A stretch of 64,000 bases of DNA from Calditrichota bacterium (GTDB lineage: Bacteria > CLD3). The notes under the pieces were generated by a model. That model saw nothing but the letters and a program-made list of their open reading frames with translations. It was not told the origin of the DNA and did no database searches. A program made the position numbers and the translations under genes. Each line of letters begins with the position of its first letter. Position 1 is the first letter of the stretch. The DNA is taken from NCBI GenBank assembly GCA_008501735.1, contig QQUF01000016.1:120682-184681 (forward strand), read 5' to 3'. This document shows positions 32,832 to 43,074 of the stretch, one piece after another.

Positions 32832-33559
32832 TTTTCCAAGAAAACTCCTTTTCAAATCTGACAATCCGTACAATCGGGCAGAAGGAAATCTACATTTTTG
32901 ACATTCATAATTTTGCCTTTCCGATTTGGGCTTTAGCTAAAGACTTTGAAAATCCGCCAGAACTTGTAACTCTTGACACTCACGCAGATACAAGAGAATT
33001 TCTTAACATTCATTTTCGGAAAAAATATCCGAATGCTTCTAACAAAGAAATTTTGGAATTACGTAAGAAGAGGCTTTTTGAAATTGATGTAAAAAATTAT
33101 GAGTCGGTTTTAAAAGGCACTTTGGAAATTGCAAACGACGAACACATTACCGCAGCACAAGAACTTGGGATAATTTCTACCGTTCATTCAATCAATCATT
33201 CTTTGCACGATTCTAAAGACGGTGAAATTAAATTTTATTGCAGCTTAAGAATACCTGCCGAAGATGTTTTGCCACACAACTTTAAGCCAAACAAGTGGTT
33301 TGTTGAGAATTGTTTGGAAGATGAATTTTTTGAAAAGATTGGCTTTAAAACTCCAGTGTCAAAATTCATTTTGGACATTGATTGTGATTACATCACGAAA
33401 GAAGAGGCACTTTGCCCCAAAAATATTGAAGTTTTTTCGGAATTAGTGAGAAAGTGTGAATTGATTACAATTGCAAGAGAGCCGAGTTTTTGCCAAAATG
33501 TTCGATCTGAGAAAATTGAGAAAAGACTTTTAGAAATTATTAGTGAGATTTTAGGATAA
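32828..33559 (+). CDS. UPF0489 family protein with arginase-like metal motifs
   Basis: A 243-residue UPF0489 member starting at a TTG that overlaps the toxin stop. Visible motifs are YIFDIHNFAFPIWA, TLDTHADTREF (D-x-H-x-D), STVHSINHSLHD and FILDIDCDYITK (D-x-D-x-D). These resemble the metal-binding DAHxD and DxDxxD motifs of ureohydrolases (arginase/agmatinase). Some UPF0489 proteins (OspR type) have been described as peptide arginases that convert Arg to Orn in ribosomal peptides; whether this one does is open. No RiPP precursor is recognisable beside it; the only companions are the toxin-antitoxin genes. It could also act on a protein or free arginine derivative. Confidence 0.78.
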   Translation: MIFQENSFSNLTIRTIGQKEIYIFDIHNFAFPIWALAKDFENPPELVTLDTHADTREFLNIHFRKKYPNASNKEILELRKKRLFEIDVKNYESVLKGTLEIANDEHITAAQELGIISTVHSINHSLHDSKDGEIKFYCSLRIPAEDVLPHNFKPNKWFVENCLEDEFFEKIGFKTPVSKFILDIDCDYITKEEALCPKNIEVFSELVRKCELITIAREPSFCQNVRSEKIEKRLLEIISEILG

Positions 33560-33641
33560 TAATTTATTTTTAAGAAATTTGAATCAAGATTAATTTGAGG
33601 GAGAAGTAAAAAAATCCCAAATTTAGACTTATGGAGTTTTT

Positions 33642-34130
33642 ATGAAACCTTTTATAAATTATAAATTATTAATTACCTATTTTCTATTTTCTTTAAACCT
33701 TTTGGCTTGTGGAGAAAGTGATAAAGATAATGAAATCATTGATTTGGATGATCCTAAAATTACTACAATACAAATAACCGGTGATTTATTCTTTTTGGGA
33801 GCCGATTCGGAAAATGTAGTGGTTTCAATAGATTCAACAGATGGAAGTTATATTTGTAACCTTAATAATGTAACAGATGTTACTGCAAGAATTCCTTATT
33901 TTATTTTTACTTCTGACGAGGCAAATGAAATTCCACTTTCTTGGGTTGAAATAGTTGCTACTGATGTTAGTGGAGTTAATTTCTCACCTAGCTTTTATAT
34001 AACATCTTCTACAGCAAATATTCAAAATAATGGAGAAGAAGGGAAATTAAGTTTGCAACTTAAAGTAACTGAATTAGGTGAAAAGATAAGAACATCTAAT
34101 AAAATAAAAGTAGTATTTAAAATAGATTAG
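33642..34130 (+). CDS. Small lipoprotein of unknown function
   Basis: A 162-residue protein with lipobox LLAC (Cys at residue ~24) followed by an acidic stretch (GESDKDNEIIDLDDPK). The rest looks like a single beta-rich Ig- or Fn3-type domain (FLGADSENVVVSIDST). No family recognised. GGAG lies 7 bases before the ATG. The stop overlaps, convergently, the end of the carboxypeptidase gene. Confidence 0.65.
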   Translation: MKPFINYKLLITYFLFSLNLLACGESDKDNEIIDLDDPKITTIQITGDLFFLGADSENVVVSIDSTDGSYICNLNNVTDVTARIPYFIFTSDEANEIPLSWVEIVATDVSGVNFSPSFYITSSTANIQNNGEEGKLSLQLKVTELGEKIRTSNKIKVVFKID

Positions 34131-35383
34131 TAATTCGCCCTGATTCCGCGTTTGAGTATTCTCACCATACTTTTTCGCAATTTTGCACCATATTTCTCCG
34201 GTAAGTAAAAGAAGAAGATTTGATTGTCAGGCAAGTAACCTGCAAGTGTTGTAACTCCATCGCTCGAAAGAGTTCCAGTTTTGCTTGGAACTCCGAAACT
34301 GCCTTTTGAGAGCAAGTATTTATATTTTTTGAAATGCACGAAGACTTCACAAACAGCTTTTGCTGAGGCTTTACTTTCGATTGAAATTCCCGAACCTTCT
34401 TCAAGAATTAAATCAACACCTTTTGATTCCCAAAACTCATTTAATTTCTCTGCTCCGATTGAAGCCTGAACTCCTGTGCAATCTTGGTAAGAAGCCATAA
34501 TGTTTAGTGAGTTGGCTATGACGTTGTTTGAGTATTTGAGCATAACTTCACACATTTCCTCAACCGTTTTTGAATTGAAATGAGAGTAGTGAAGTTCCAT
34601 TGATTCGGGTTTTGGAGTTTCTGCAACGACTTTGATTTTGACACCTTTTTTTTCCAAAAACATTTGTAAATAGTCGCCGAAGTAAACATTTCCTCTTTTG
34701 TAGTAATTCAAATTTACATTGTAAGTTCCATTACGGAAAGAGCGTAAGTAGCCATAAAGTTTGTTTGGGATTCGAGAGCTTTTGGTGCCGTAACGAAGAT
34801 TGTAAACGGCGATGTTTCTACCTCTTTTACGAAATTTTATAGAATTGAAATTGGCTTGAACAGGCAAAACCATTGCATTATACTGCAAGAATGTTTCCTT
34901 TGCCCCGGGTGGAATTCTTCGGTCGAAAAAATTTCCTTGAATCGTTTCATTTTGGACAATTTTCAGAGTGTCAATTTTGTCAGCTAAGTAAAGTTTTAAA
35001 GACCTTGCGAGAGTGTCTGCGATTGTTTTAATTTCTTCTGTTGTCAAAAAAGGGTCGTACTCACCAAGCACAACAAGATTTGATTTTTCCAAGTAAAATT
35101 GAGTTTGAGGTCTGTAATCTTTACCGAGCTTTTCAAGAACAAAGTAAGCCGAAGGGACTTTTGCAACAGAAGCCAATGGAACTTGTTCTTCCGCTTCGTG
35201 TCCGTGAATTAATTTTTCACTAGGACTGAAAACTGCGGCAGTTCCGCTATGTTCTTTCAAGTGATACTCAAATCGCTCCCAATTTTTATTTTTATAGAGT
35301 TTCTCTTCTTTAAGAGACTCGGCTTGGGAAATGGTAAAAGAAAAAGTTAGAAATAAAAGAATCAGTAAATTAGCAAAAGTCAT
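34127..35383 (-). CDS. D-alanyl-D-alanine carboxypeptidase, PBP4/S13 type
   Basis: A 418-residue periplasmic enzyme with a signal peptide (1-21, SQA). The penicillin-binding fold is recognisable from the SxxK motif in PLASVAKVPSAYF (nucleophile Ser), SxN as KYSNNVIANSL, and KTG in SKTGTLSSDGVTTLAGYLP. Order and spacing fit peptidase family S13 (DacB/PBP4), which removes the terminal D-Ala or cuts cross-links in peptidoglycan. At ~420 residues it is close to the usual size. It is a single gene with AT-rich flanks. Confidence 0.88.
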   Translation of the reverse strand: MTFANLLILLFLTFSFTISQAESLKEEKLYKNKNWERFEYHLKEHSGTAAVFSPSEKLIHGHEAEEQVPLASVAKVPSAYFVLEKLGKDYRPQTQFYLEKSNLVVLGEYDPFLTTEEIKTIADTLARSLKLYLADKIDTLKIVQNETIQGNFFDRRIPPGAKETFLQYNAMVLPVQANFNSIKFRKRGRNIAVYNLRYGTKSSRIPNKLYGYLRSFRNGTYNVNLNYYKRGNVYFGDYLQMFLEKKGVKIKVVAETPKPESMELHYSHFNSKTVEEMCEVMLKYSNNVIANSLNIMASYQDCTGVQASIGAEKLNEFWESKGVDLILEEGSGISIESKASAKAVCEVFVHFKKYKYLLSKGSFGVPSKTGTLSSDGVTTLAGYLPDNQIFFFYLPEKYGAKLRKSMVRILKRGIRANY

Positions 35384-35489
35384 TTTATACTTATTTTTTT
35401 AAACTTTGTGAACAAATAATTTAGCGGTAAATTAAAAATTATTGAAAATGGTAAGTTAAAATTTAACACATAAAATTCTGAAACCAAAG

Positions 35490-37148
35490 ATGCAACAAAG
35501 AAATTCAGACTTAAGCAAAATCGGCACAATTACTCACGGTTCACTGACAGAAGGTTTAAAAATGCGAGTTTCTCCGAATGTGAGTGTAGAGGACTTACGA
35601 GTCGGGAAATTCGTCGTCGTTGACGGTGTGAAAAATCAATTTTTCTCGATGGTAACAGACGTAACACTTGAAGCGTCAAATCAAGAGATTTTGCAGAAAC
35701 CACCTGAAAATGCACAGACTTTGCTTGGGCAAGTTCTCGCAGGAAACCAAACTTTCGCAACAGTCGAACTCAAGCCAATGTTGATGCTTCCTTACTTAGA
35801 CGAAACTGAAGACGTTTCGGAAGAGATTCTGCCAGTCAAAACAATTCCACCACACTTCTCGCCAAGTTTTAACGCTCTTGAAAAAGAAGTTGCAAGGATT
35901 TTCGGAAGTGAGCAACTTGACCCAAAATTCTTCAACATCGGAAAACCTCTCGATATGGAAATTCCTGTTACATTGAACCTTGAAAGGTTTGTTGAACGGA
36001 GCAACGGGATTTTTGGAAAGACCGGAACAGGTAAAACATTTTTGACAAGAATTGCACTTTGCGGACTAATCAGTCGGGAAAAAGCTGTAAACTTGATTTT
36101 TGATATGCACTCGGAATACGGTTGGGCTGGAAGCAGTGAAGGTGGAAACCCTGTAAAAGGTTTAAAACAAATTTTCAACGATAAAGTTGTGATTGCCTCG
36201 CTTGACCCAAAAACTACAAAAGCAAAAACTCCAAAACTTGACATCGAAGTTACAATTTCTTTGGACGAACTTGAACCCGAAGACATAATTTCTCTTGGCG
36301 ATGAGATTCGCCTAAACGAGACAGCACTTGAAACAATGAATTTACTTCGTGCAAAATTTGGCAAAAATTGGATTGAAACTTTAATTTCAAGGTGTGAAGC
36401 AGAAAGTAGCAAAGAAGTTGCAGGGGAAGTTGGAGCTCACAACGAATCGGTTGCAGCACTTTTCAGGAAATTAAAGAGAATCCAAGAACTTCCTTTTGTC
36501 GAATCGAAAGACAAAGCCGATAAATCTTTTCACGAAATTTTGAATAAATTGAAATCTGGCAAAAGTGTTGTGCTTGAGTTTGGCAGAAGGTCAGGCACTT
36601 TGGATTATCTTTTGGTTTCAAATCTTTTGACACGAAAAATCCACAAAGAATACGTGAAGATTTCCGAAAGCTACTACGCAAATCCAACCAAAAACCAAAA
36701 ACCAATTCCTTTGGTAATCACAATTGAAGAAGCTCACAGGTTCCTAAATCCACAAACTGCCAAGCAAACTGCTTTTGGAATGATTGCAAGAGAGATGAGA
36801 AAATACTTTGTTACACTTTTGGTAGTTGACCAAAGGCCAAGCGAAATTTACGACGAAGTTCTTTCGCAACTTGGAACAAGAATCGTAGCACTTTTGAACG
36901 ACGAGAAAGATATTTCGGCAGTTTTTTCGGGAGTTTCAGGTTCAAGTTCTTTGCGTTCAGTTTTAGCAAGTCTTGACCCGAAGCAACAAGCGATGATTCT
37001 TGGTTACGCAGTTCCAATGCCAATTGTAGTGAGAACCAGAGATTTTGATGAAGATTTTTATAAAGATGTGAGTTCTTGGAGTTCAGGTTCAGGAGTAAGT
37101 TTCGATTCTGATAAAAGTCTCGGTAATGATTTAGATGGAGTTTTTTAG
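35490..37148 (+). CDS. HerA-like ATPase/helicase
   Basis: A 552-residue AAA+/FtsK-like ATPase: N-terminal HAS-type barrel (residues ~1-110: IGTITHGSLTEGLKMRVSPN), a central P-loop (GIFGKTGTGKTFLTRIAL) and a Walker B Glu-Glu pair (PLVITIEEAHRFL), with QLGTRIVALLNDEKD near the C-terminus. This is the plan of HerA/DUF87 helicase-like proteins that pump DNA, often with a NurA nuclease in DNA end resection. No NurA-like or Sir2-like partner is beside it, so it is probably a stand-alone housekeeping-type HerA. Confidence 0.87.
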   Translation: MQQRNSDLSKIGTITHGSLTEGLKMRVSPNVSVEDLRVGKFVVVDGVKNQFFSMVTDVTLEASNQEILQKPPENAQTLLGQVLAGNQTFATVELKPMLMLPYLDETEDVSEEILPVKTIPPHFSPSFNALEKEVARIFGSEQLDPKFFNIGKPLDMEIPVTLNLERFVERSNGIFGKTGTGKTFLTRIALCGLISREKAVNLIFDMHSEYGWAGSSEGGNPVKGLKQIFNDKVVIASLDPKTTKAKTPKLDIEVTISLDELEPEDIISLGDEIRLNETALETMNLLRAKFGKNWIETLISRCEAESSKEVAGEVGAHNESVAALFRKLKRIQELPFVESKDKADKSFHEILNKLKSGKSVVLEFGRRSGTLDYLLVSNLLTRKIHKEYVKISESYYANPTKNQKPIPLVITIEEAHRFLNPQTAKQTAFGMIAREMRKYFVTLLVVDQRPSEIYDEVLSQLGTRIVALLNDEKDISAVFSGVSGSSSLRSVLASLDPKQQAMILGYAVPMPIVVRTRDFDEDFYKDVSSWSSGSGVSFDSDKSLGNDLDGVF

Positions 37149-37188
37149 GAAATCTTAATTTCTTGATTAGAATTTCATTCCTTTCATT

Positions 37189-37219
37189 TTGACTTAAAGC
37201 CGTAATTTTCTTAGCTTAG
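37189..37219 (+). promoter_or_regulatory. Promoter of enolase
   Basis: TTGACT (37189-37194) and TAGCTTAG (37212-37219) with 20 bases after the TTG: TTG-N20-TAnnTT.G, 43 bases upstream of the ATG. Confidence 0.55.
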
Positions 37220-37228
37220 CAAACTTAA

Positions 37229-38545
<1,317 letters not shown>

Positions 38546-38559
38546 AATTTTTCAAAAAG

Positions 38560-38588
38560 ACCTTTCAGGTTTCTAAAACTTGAAAGGT
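38560..38588 (+). terminator. Hairpin after enolase
   Basis: ACCTTTCAGGT pairs with ACTTGAAAGGT (one G-U) and is followed by a T-rich stretch. Its right arm overlaps the -33 element of the next promoter. Confidence 0.55.
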
Positions 38589-38609
38589 TTAATTTTTAAC
38601 TTAGATTAA
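38580..38609 (+). promoter_or_regulatory. Promoter of thiol peroxidase
   Basis: TTG (38580-38582), 19 bases, TAGATTAA; 24 bases upstream of the tpx ATG. Partial match to TAnnTTTG. Confidence 0.4.
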
Positions 38610-38632
38610 CACAAAAAAACAAAGGCAAAAAA

Positions 38633-39133
38633 ATGGCTCAGATTACTTTAAAAGGTAACCCAATTAATACAAGCGGAAATTTACCAGCAGTTGGAAGTCA
38701 AGCTCCTGATTTCTTACTCACAAAAACAGACTTAAGTGATGTTTCTTTAAAAGATTTTGCAGGTAAAAATGTAGTTCTTAATATTTATCCAAGCATTGAC
38801 ACTCCTGTTTGTCAAGCTTCCACTCGCAAGTTCAATGAAGATGCTTCAAACTTAAACAACACAGTTGTTGTTTGTGTCTCTGCTGACTTACCTTTTGCTC
38901 ACAAAAGATTCTGTGGTGCAGAAGGAATTGAAAATGTAGTTTCAACTTCACAACTCAGAAACAGCGACTTCGGCTCAAATTACGGTTGTAAAATTGTTGA
39001 CGGTCCTTTAGCAGGTCTTCTTTCAAGAGCAATTGTAGTTGTTGATGGAAATGGAAAAGTTGCTTACACAGAGCAAGTTCCTGAAATCGCCCAAGAACCA
39101 AACTATGAAGCTGCAATGAATTCAGTAAAATAG
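38633..39133 (+). CDS. tpx: Thiol peroxidase
   Basis: A 166-residue atypical 2-Cys peroxiredoxin of the Tpx family: ITLKGNPINTSGNLP start, peroxidatic Cys in SIDTPVCQASTRKFN, resolving Cys in AHKRFCGAEGIENV, and GRLSRAIVV-like GLLSRAIVVVD. It reduces hydrogen and organic peroxides using thioredoxin, in the cytoplasm. Full length. A terminator (39157-39188) follows. Confidence 0.95.
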   Translation: MAQITLKGNPINTSGNLPAVGSQAPDFLLTKTDLSDVSLKDFAGKNVVLNIYPSIDTPVCQASTRKFNEDASNLNNTVVVCVSADLPFAHKRFCGAEGIENVVSTSQLRNSDFGSNYGCKIVDGPLAGLLSRAIVVVDGNGKVAYTEQVPEIAQEPNYEAAMNSVK

Positions 39134-39156
39134 TTTTTAGAGTTTTTTAACTTTAT

Positions 39157-39188
39157 AAGGGAAGCAAGAAATTGTTTCCCTTTTTTTG
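39157..39188 (+). terminator. Terminator after tpx
   Basis: AAGGGAA/TTTCCCTT stem around GCAAGAAATTG, followed by a run of seven or more Ts. Confidence 0.8.
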
Positions 39189-39192
39189 TTTT

Positions 39193-39252
39193 AGTGAGAG
39201 CCTGACTGAAAGTCAGACACTCACATTCTTAATTTCTAATTCTTAATTCTTT
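39193..39252. repeat. Palindrome plus AATTCTTAATT repeat
   Basis: An imperfect palindrome around CTGACT-GAA-AGTCAG (39193-39223) is followed by tandem TTCTTAATT-type sequence (39224-39252) reaching the stop of the next gene. Same two repeat types as at 23045-23138. Confidence 0.5.
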
Positions 39253-42200
39253 AGAACTCTCCGCCGATGCTTCCGAGCGAGAAAAGCCATCTTGGTTTGT
39301 GAGTTCTGTGACCGTCGTAAAGCCAAGCAACATCGATTTTGAAAAACAAAAATCCTAAAGGAATGCTTGAAGAAAGTCCGTAAGTAAAAATCAAATCGTC
39401 AAATACTTTTGTGCCAACAGGCAAACCTCCGAGTTCGCCTTCTCTTGTTGTCCGTCTGTTAAGATTAAAATCTCCGTACCAAGCCGAACCTGTGTCAATG
39501 AAAAATGCTCCGAAGACAGGCGGAAAGCTGATTGGAGGAAAACCAAGATTGAATCTTTCAATTAAAATGTGACGAAACTCAGTGTTAATTACAAAAAACT
39601 TATCTCCAACCCCTTGGTAGTAATCTGCACCACGAATGTTTGGGACGAAGTAAGGAAAGAACTCTTCTTCTTGACTAAAAAGTTCATCTACAACTCCACC
39701 AGTTTCATTATTTGCGAAATCATAATTGAACCAGTAGCGAATTCCACCAAGAAAAAAGTGTTGTTTGTTGTCACCAAAACTTCTTCCACCTGAAAGTCTA
39801 AATGCCAGAGAGTTCCATTTTGTAAGTCTAAAATAATGTCTTGTGTCAAAGGTGAAAGTGTGAAAATCTAATTTCTCTCCTAAAAATTTGGGACTTCCTG
39901 TGTAATCTAAAGAATAACGCCAACCATCAACAGGTCCAGTGTAACCAGGTAAAGTTGAATCTCTAACATAAGAGACGTTTGGAATTGCAGAAGTTGTATT
40001 TCTTTTGATTAAAGATTCATCTACTTCGCTTGCAATAACTCCATCTAAATTGGAAATTAATTCCCGTCTTTGGTTACGGATGTCAATTCCAAAGTCAACT
40101 CTTCTGAATTTGCTAATCGGGTAAGAACCAAAAATATTAACACCAATTTGACGAAAGCGAACAATTGCTTCTTCGTTTCTAAGGTTTCCATCTTCAATTG
40201 TTAGAATATTGTATCCATAAAAATCAGCAAAGTGGTAAGCCTGTGCTATCCAATCAATTCTTCTTGGCAAATAAGCGTAAGTAAAACGGTAATCTGAGTT
40301 TTGTAAACTTACGAAAAATCCAATGTCCATTCCGAAGTTGTGATCTCCCATAATATCAGAAAAATTGAAAGAAACCAAACCTTGCAAACCGTTAAAAGTA
40401 TCGTAGCCAAAAGCTCCACCAGTGTAATCTGGAGTAAATTTTAATCTATAACGGTTGACTTTATATTCGCCTTCTGGATCTTTTGTTAAGGAATCAGCTA
40501 AAGCAACAGGAACTCTGTAAATTCCTTCGTTCGGTTTGTCGGTGTCGTTCTCGTAACCTTGTGCGAAGACGTAATTTCTGAAGTCTTTGCCTGAGACTTC
40601 GCTGTCTTTTTTCTCTTCTTTCGCTGCTGTAACTGTTTTGGAAGTATCCTTTTTTGCTTCCTTTTCTTGTTTGGCAATAAGTTTAGATTTTTCAAGTTTT
40701 AGGTAATGAGTGTCTTCAAGTTTGATTGAATCAGGTTTGATTTCAGTTGGGTTTGAAAGTAAAAAAATGTCCCAACCGCCTTCGTAAAGTGAAGTGAAAG
40801 CGATTTTTGTGCCGTCGTTTGACCAATCAATTTGGTAGCAACCTGTAAGAACGTTTGTAATTGGGTAAGGAGAACTATTTTCTTTTTCAAGGTTTAGGAG
40901 AAAAATATTCGAAATTCCATTCATATCAGAAGTGAAAGCCAAGAATTTTCCATCAGGCGAAAAAACAGGGTGATTTTCTGCCCATTTTGAGTTTGTAAGC
41001 CTTTTGAGTTGTTTGGTTTCGCGATTGTAAAGGTAAAGGTCTTTTTGATAAATGTTGTGTTTAAGCATTTTTTGACCAGTTACCAACTTGTCACCTAAAG
41101 GTTTTTCATTTCTGTCTGAAACAAAAACTATCATTTTTCCATCAGGAGAAAAAGTAGGTTCTGCATCACTATAGAAATCGTCAGTTAAGTTTTCAAGTTC
41201 GTCTGTTTTTAAGTTGTAAAGGTAAATGTCAGAAGCACCTGATTTATTACCAACAAAAACGATTTCATCGCCGTCATTAGACCATTTTGAAGTTGATACC
41301 GCATCAAGTTTTAATTCTTTGAAAGCCTTTTCACGAATGTCTCCATTTTTTACATTTACGAATTGTAAAGCATCTGTGTCACCACTTTTGGAAGCGAAAA
41401 CGATTTGCTTTCCGTCAGGACTCCAATCCATTCCTGGACTTAACCACTTGAGTTCTTCAAGGCTTTCAGTTCTGTTACCTGAAACAAGTTTTTTGATTAC
41501 TTTACCGTCAACTGCTGAAATTAAATAAATGTCAGCGTAGTCGTTTCGGCTTGTCATCAAAGAAATTTTGTCTCCGTTTGGCGAGAACGAAGGAGCTAAG
41601 TTGTAATGACCACCTTCTTTCTCGTGGTCAGTAATTTTTTTTGCAAAGTCGTCAGGAGCAAGTCTGTTACTAACTTCTGGCCAATAAATTTTCTTGAGGT
41701 TTTTTGACCATTGTTTGTCAAGTTTTTCGAGGTCGAGTCCAATTGCCGATTTGAAACCGCCATTTACACTTCGGTTCAATTTCGTTTTGGCGATAATTTC
41801 AGAAATTTTTTCTTTACCGTATTTTTCAGCGACAAATTTCCAAACCGATTGCCCGCCTCTGTAAGCCATAAATCCGTTAAGAAAGGTAACAGGAGGTAAA
41901 TAATTGCTGATTACTGCATCACGAACATACATATCGGTTTGTGTGTCCCAATCAAGTGATTCATACTCTGCAAGACCTTCATTCCACCAAAGTGGAAGAT
42001 TTGTGTAGGCTCCTGTAACAAGTGATTGTGCATTTCCTCCATAGAATAAATCATTCACAACAGCGTGAACAAGTTCGTGATGCAAAACGTGGCGGAAACC
42101 TTCGTAAGAACCATCGTAAGGCATCACAACTCTATTTTTGAAAATTTCTGTGAAGCCTCCAATTCCTTCTGAAAGATAACTTAAAGAGATGTTTGTTTGT

Positions 42201-42481
42201 TGGAAGTCGTTGTGAGAATTGTAGATTACAATCGGGATTCTTTTGGCTATTTTGTAGTTGAAAGTTTTGCTGATTGAAGTGTAAGCTGATTCAGCTGCAA
42301 CCGCTGTAAATTCTGCAATCTCTTCTCCACCTTGATAAAAATAAATATCAAAATGAGTTGATTGAATGAAATCCCACTTAAAACTCTTGTATTGAACTTT
42401 ATTTTTACCGAACTGTGCGTAGGATAAGTTGATTCCGAAAGTGATAACTAAAAATATGCTTAAAAGTCTTAATCTAATCAT
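39251..42481 (-). CDS. Secreted peptidase-MA / PD40 / outer-membrane barrel fusion
   Basis: A 1076-residue envelope protein. Signal peptide 1-22 (GINLSYAQ); peptidase-MA-like domain (~25-270) with a zinc motif HELVH in RHVLHHELVHAVVNDLF and a downstream WWNEGLAEY glutamate, as in gluzincins; then TolB-like PD40 propeller repeats (~285-600: LAPSFSPNGDKISLMTS, FSPDGKMIVFVSDRNE, FSPDGKFLAFTSDMNG); a charged linker (KQEKEAKKDTSKT); and a C-terminal region (~690-1076) with alternating strands, ending WLFSLGSIGGEF, that looks like a BamA/Omp85-like surface-antigen barrel. This combination occurs in Ignavibacteria/Bacteroidota as an uncharacterised protein. It may be an outer membrane protease. Confidence 0.85.
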   Translation of the reverse strand: MIRLRLLSIFLVITFGINLSYAQFGKNKVQYKSFKWDFIQSTHFDIYFYQGGEEIAEFTAVAAESAYTSISKTFNYKIAKRIPIVIYNSHNDFQQTNISLSYLSEGIGGFTEIFKNRVVMPYDGSYEGFRHVLHHELVHAVVNDLFYGGNAQSLVTGAYTNLPLWWNEGLAEYESLDWDTQTDMYVRDAVISNYLPPVTFLNGFMAYRGGQSVWKFVAEKYGKEKISEIIAKTKLNRSVNGGFKSAIGLDLEKLDKQWSKNLKKIYWPEVSNRLAPDDFAKKITDHEKEGGHYNLAPSFSPNGDKISLMTSRNDYADIYLISAVDGKVIKKLVSGNRTESLEELKWLSPGMDWSPDGKQIVFASKSGDTDALQFVNVKNGDIREKAFKELKLDAVSTSKWSNDGDEIVFVGNKSGASDIYLYNLKTDELENLTDDFYSDAEPTFSPDGKMIVFVSDRNEKPLGDKLVTGQKMLKHNIYQKDLYLYNRETKQLKRLTNSKWAENHPVFSPDGKFLAFTSDMNGISNIFLLNLEKENSSPYPITNVLTGCYQIDWSNDGTKIAFTSLYEGGWDIFLLSNPTEIKPDSIKLEDTHYLKLEKSKLIAKQEKEAKKDTSKTVTAAKEEKKDSEVSGKDFRNYVFAQGYENDTDKPNEGIYRVPVALADSLTKDPEGEYKVNRYRLKFTPDYTGGAFGYDTFNGLQGLVSFNFSDIMGDHNFGMDIGFFVSLQNSDYRFTYAYLPRRIDWIAQAYHFADFYGYNILTIEDGNLRNEEAIVRFRQIGVNIFGSYPISKFRRVDFGIDIRNQRRELISNLDGVIASEVDESLIKRNTTSAIPNVSYVRDSTLPGYTGPVDGWRYSLDYTGSPKFLGEKLDFHTFTFDTRHYFRLTKWNSLAFRLSGGRSFGDNKQHFFLGGIRYWFNYDFANNETGGVVDELFSQEEEFFPYFVPNIRGADYYQGVGDKFFVINTEFRHILIERFNLGFPPISFPPVFGAFFIDTGSAWYGDFNLNRRTTREGELGGLPVGTKVFDDLIFTYGLSSSIPLGFLFFKIDVAWLYDGHRTHKPRWLFSLGSIGGEF

Positions 42482-42563
42482 TGTACAACTTTCCTTTTTC
42501 TTTGGATTTGTTTTTACTTAAAATTGATTACTTTTCAAAAAATTCAATGAAAATGTAATTAAT

Positions 42564-42893
42564 TTGAAAAAAATGAAAAAAATATCTATTAGAATATTAA
42601 CTCAACTTTTCTTGATATTAATCACTTCTTGTTCAGAGAATTCACAACGAAGTTTTTCCGACGAAGAAATTGATTTTCAAAACCGACTTGTAGAAGCATT
42701 TATTGAGATTGAATTTACCCGTAAAGAATTCAAATCACACTCGAAAGAACACTACATCAAAATTTTAGAGAAGCACGAAATTTCACAAGAGGAATTTGAG
42801 AAAACATTAGAAAAATTTAACCAAGACCAAGAGCTTTTCAAAGTTTTTCTCGATTCTGTAAAATCAAACTTAGATAGACTTATGGTAGAGTGA
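42564..42893 (+). CDS. Small lipoprotein (DUF4296-like)
   Basis: A 109-residue protein with a lipobox (LITSC) and a mature helical part: a long amphipathic helix ending FTRKEFKSHSKEHYIKILEK, then HEISQEEFEKTLEKFNQDQE. The helix-YxxIL-ISxEEF-xSxxYYxxxPE-like pattern resembles DUF4296 lipoproteins of Bacteroidota. Function unknown. A nearer in-frame ATG at 42573 is an alternative start. Confidence 0.65.
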   Translation: MKKMKKISIRILTQLFLILITSCSENSQRSFSDEEIDFQNRLVEAFIEIEFTRKEFKSHSKEHYIKILEKHEISQEEFEKTLEKFNQDQELFKVFLDSVKSNLDRLMVE

Positions 42894-42898
42894 TTAGG

Positions 42899-43060
42899 TT
42901 ATTTCTCTGTGGATTCTAACCGATTTCTTAACTCTTCAAGTTCAGAGTTGAGTTTTGTTTGTTTTCTTCCTAGTGCAAAAACGTAACCTGAAATCAAAAG
43001 CCATACAATCGTGTAGGCTGCGAATAAATAATTAACACCAATTTCATAACCTGGATTCAT
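42899..43060 (-). CDS. ccmD: CcmD-like heme exporter subunit (53 residues)
   Basis: A short gene reading MNPGYEIGVNYLFAAYTIVW, then LLISGYVFALGRKQTKLNSE and LEELRNRLESTEK. One membrane helix is followed by a basic R-K and a coiled-coil tail, which is the whole architecture of CcmD (YLFAAY..VW......ALGRRQ), the small protein that releases holo-CcmE from the CcmABC heme exporter. The other ccm genes are not in the window. It lies 14 bases before the following lipoprotein gene's stop in the same direction; annotation by length filters would miss it. Confidence 0.7.
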   Translation of the reverse strand: MNPGYEIGVNYLFAAYTIVWLLISGYVFALGRKQTKLNSELEELRNRLESTEK

Positions 43061-43074
43061 TTTTTCCTAAAACC

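Noticed and set aside
32828-33559. RiPP cluster around the UPF0489 gene
   Set aside because: No precursor peptide, leader-binding domain or exporter is visible within several kilobases, so only the enzyme-like motifs can be claimed.
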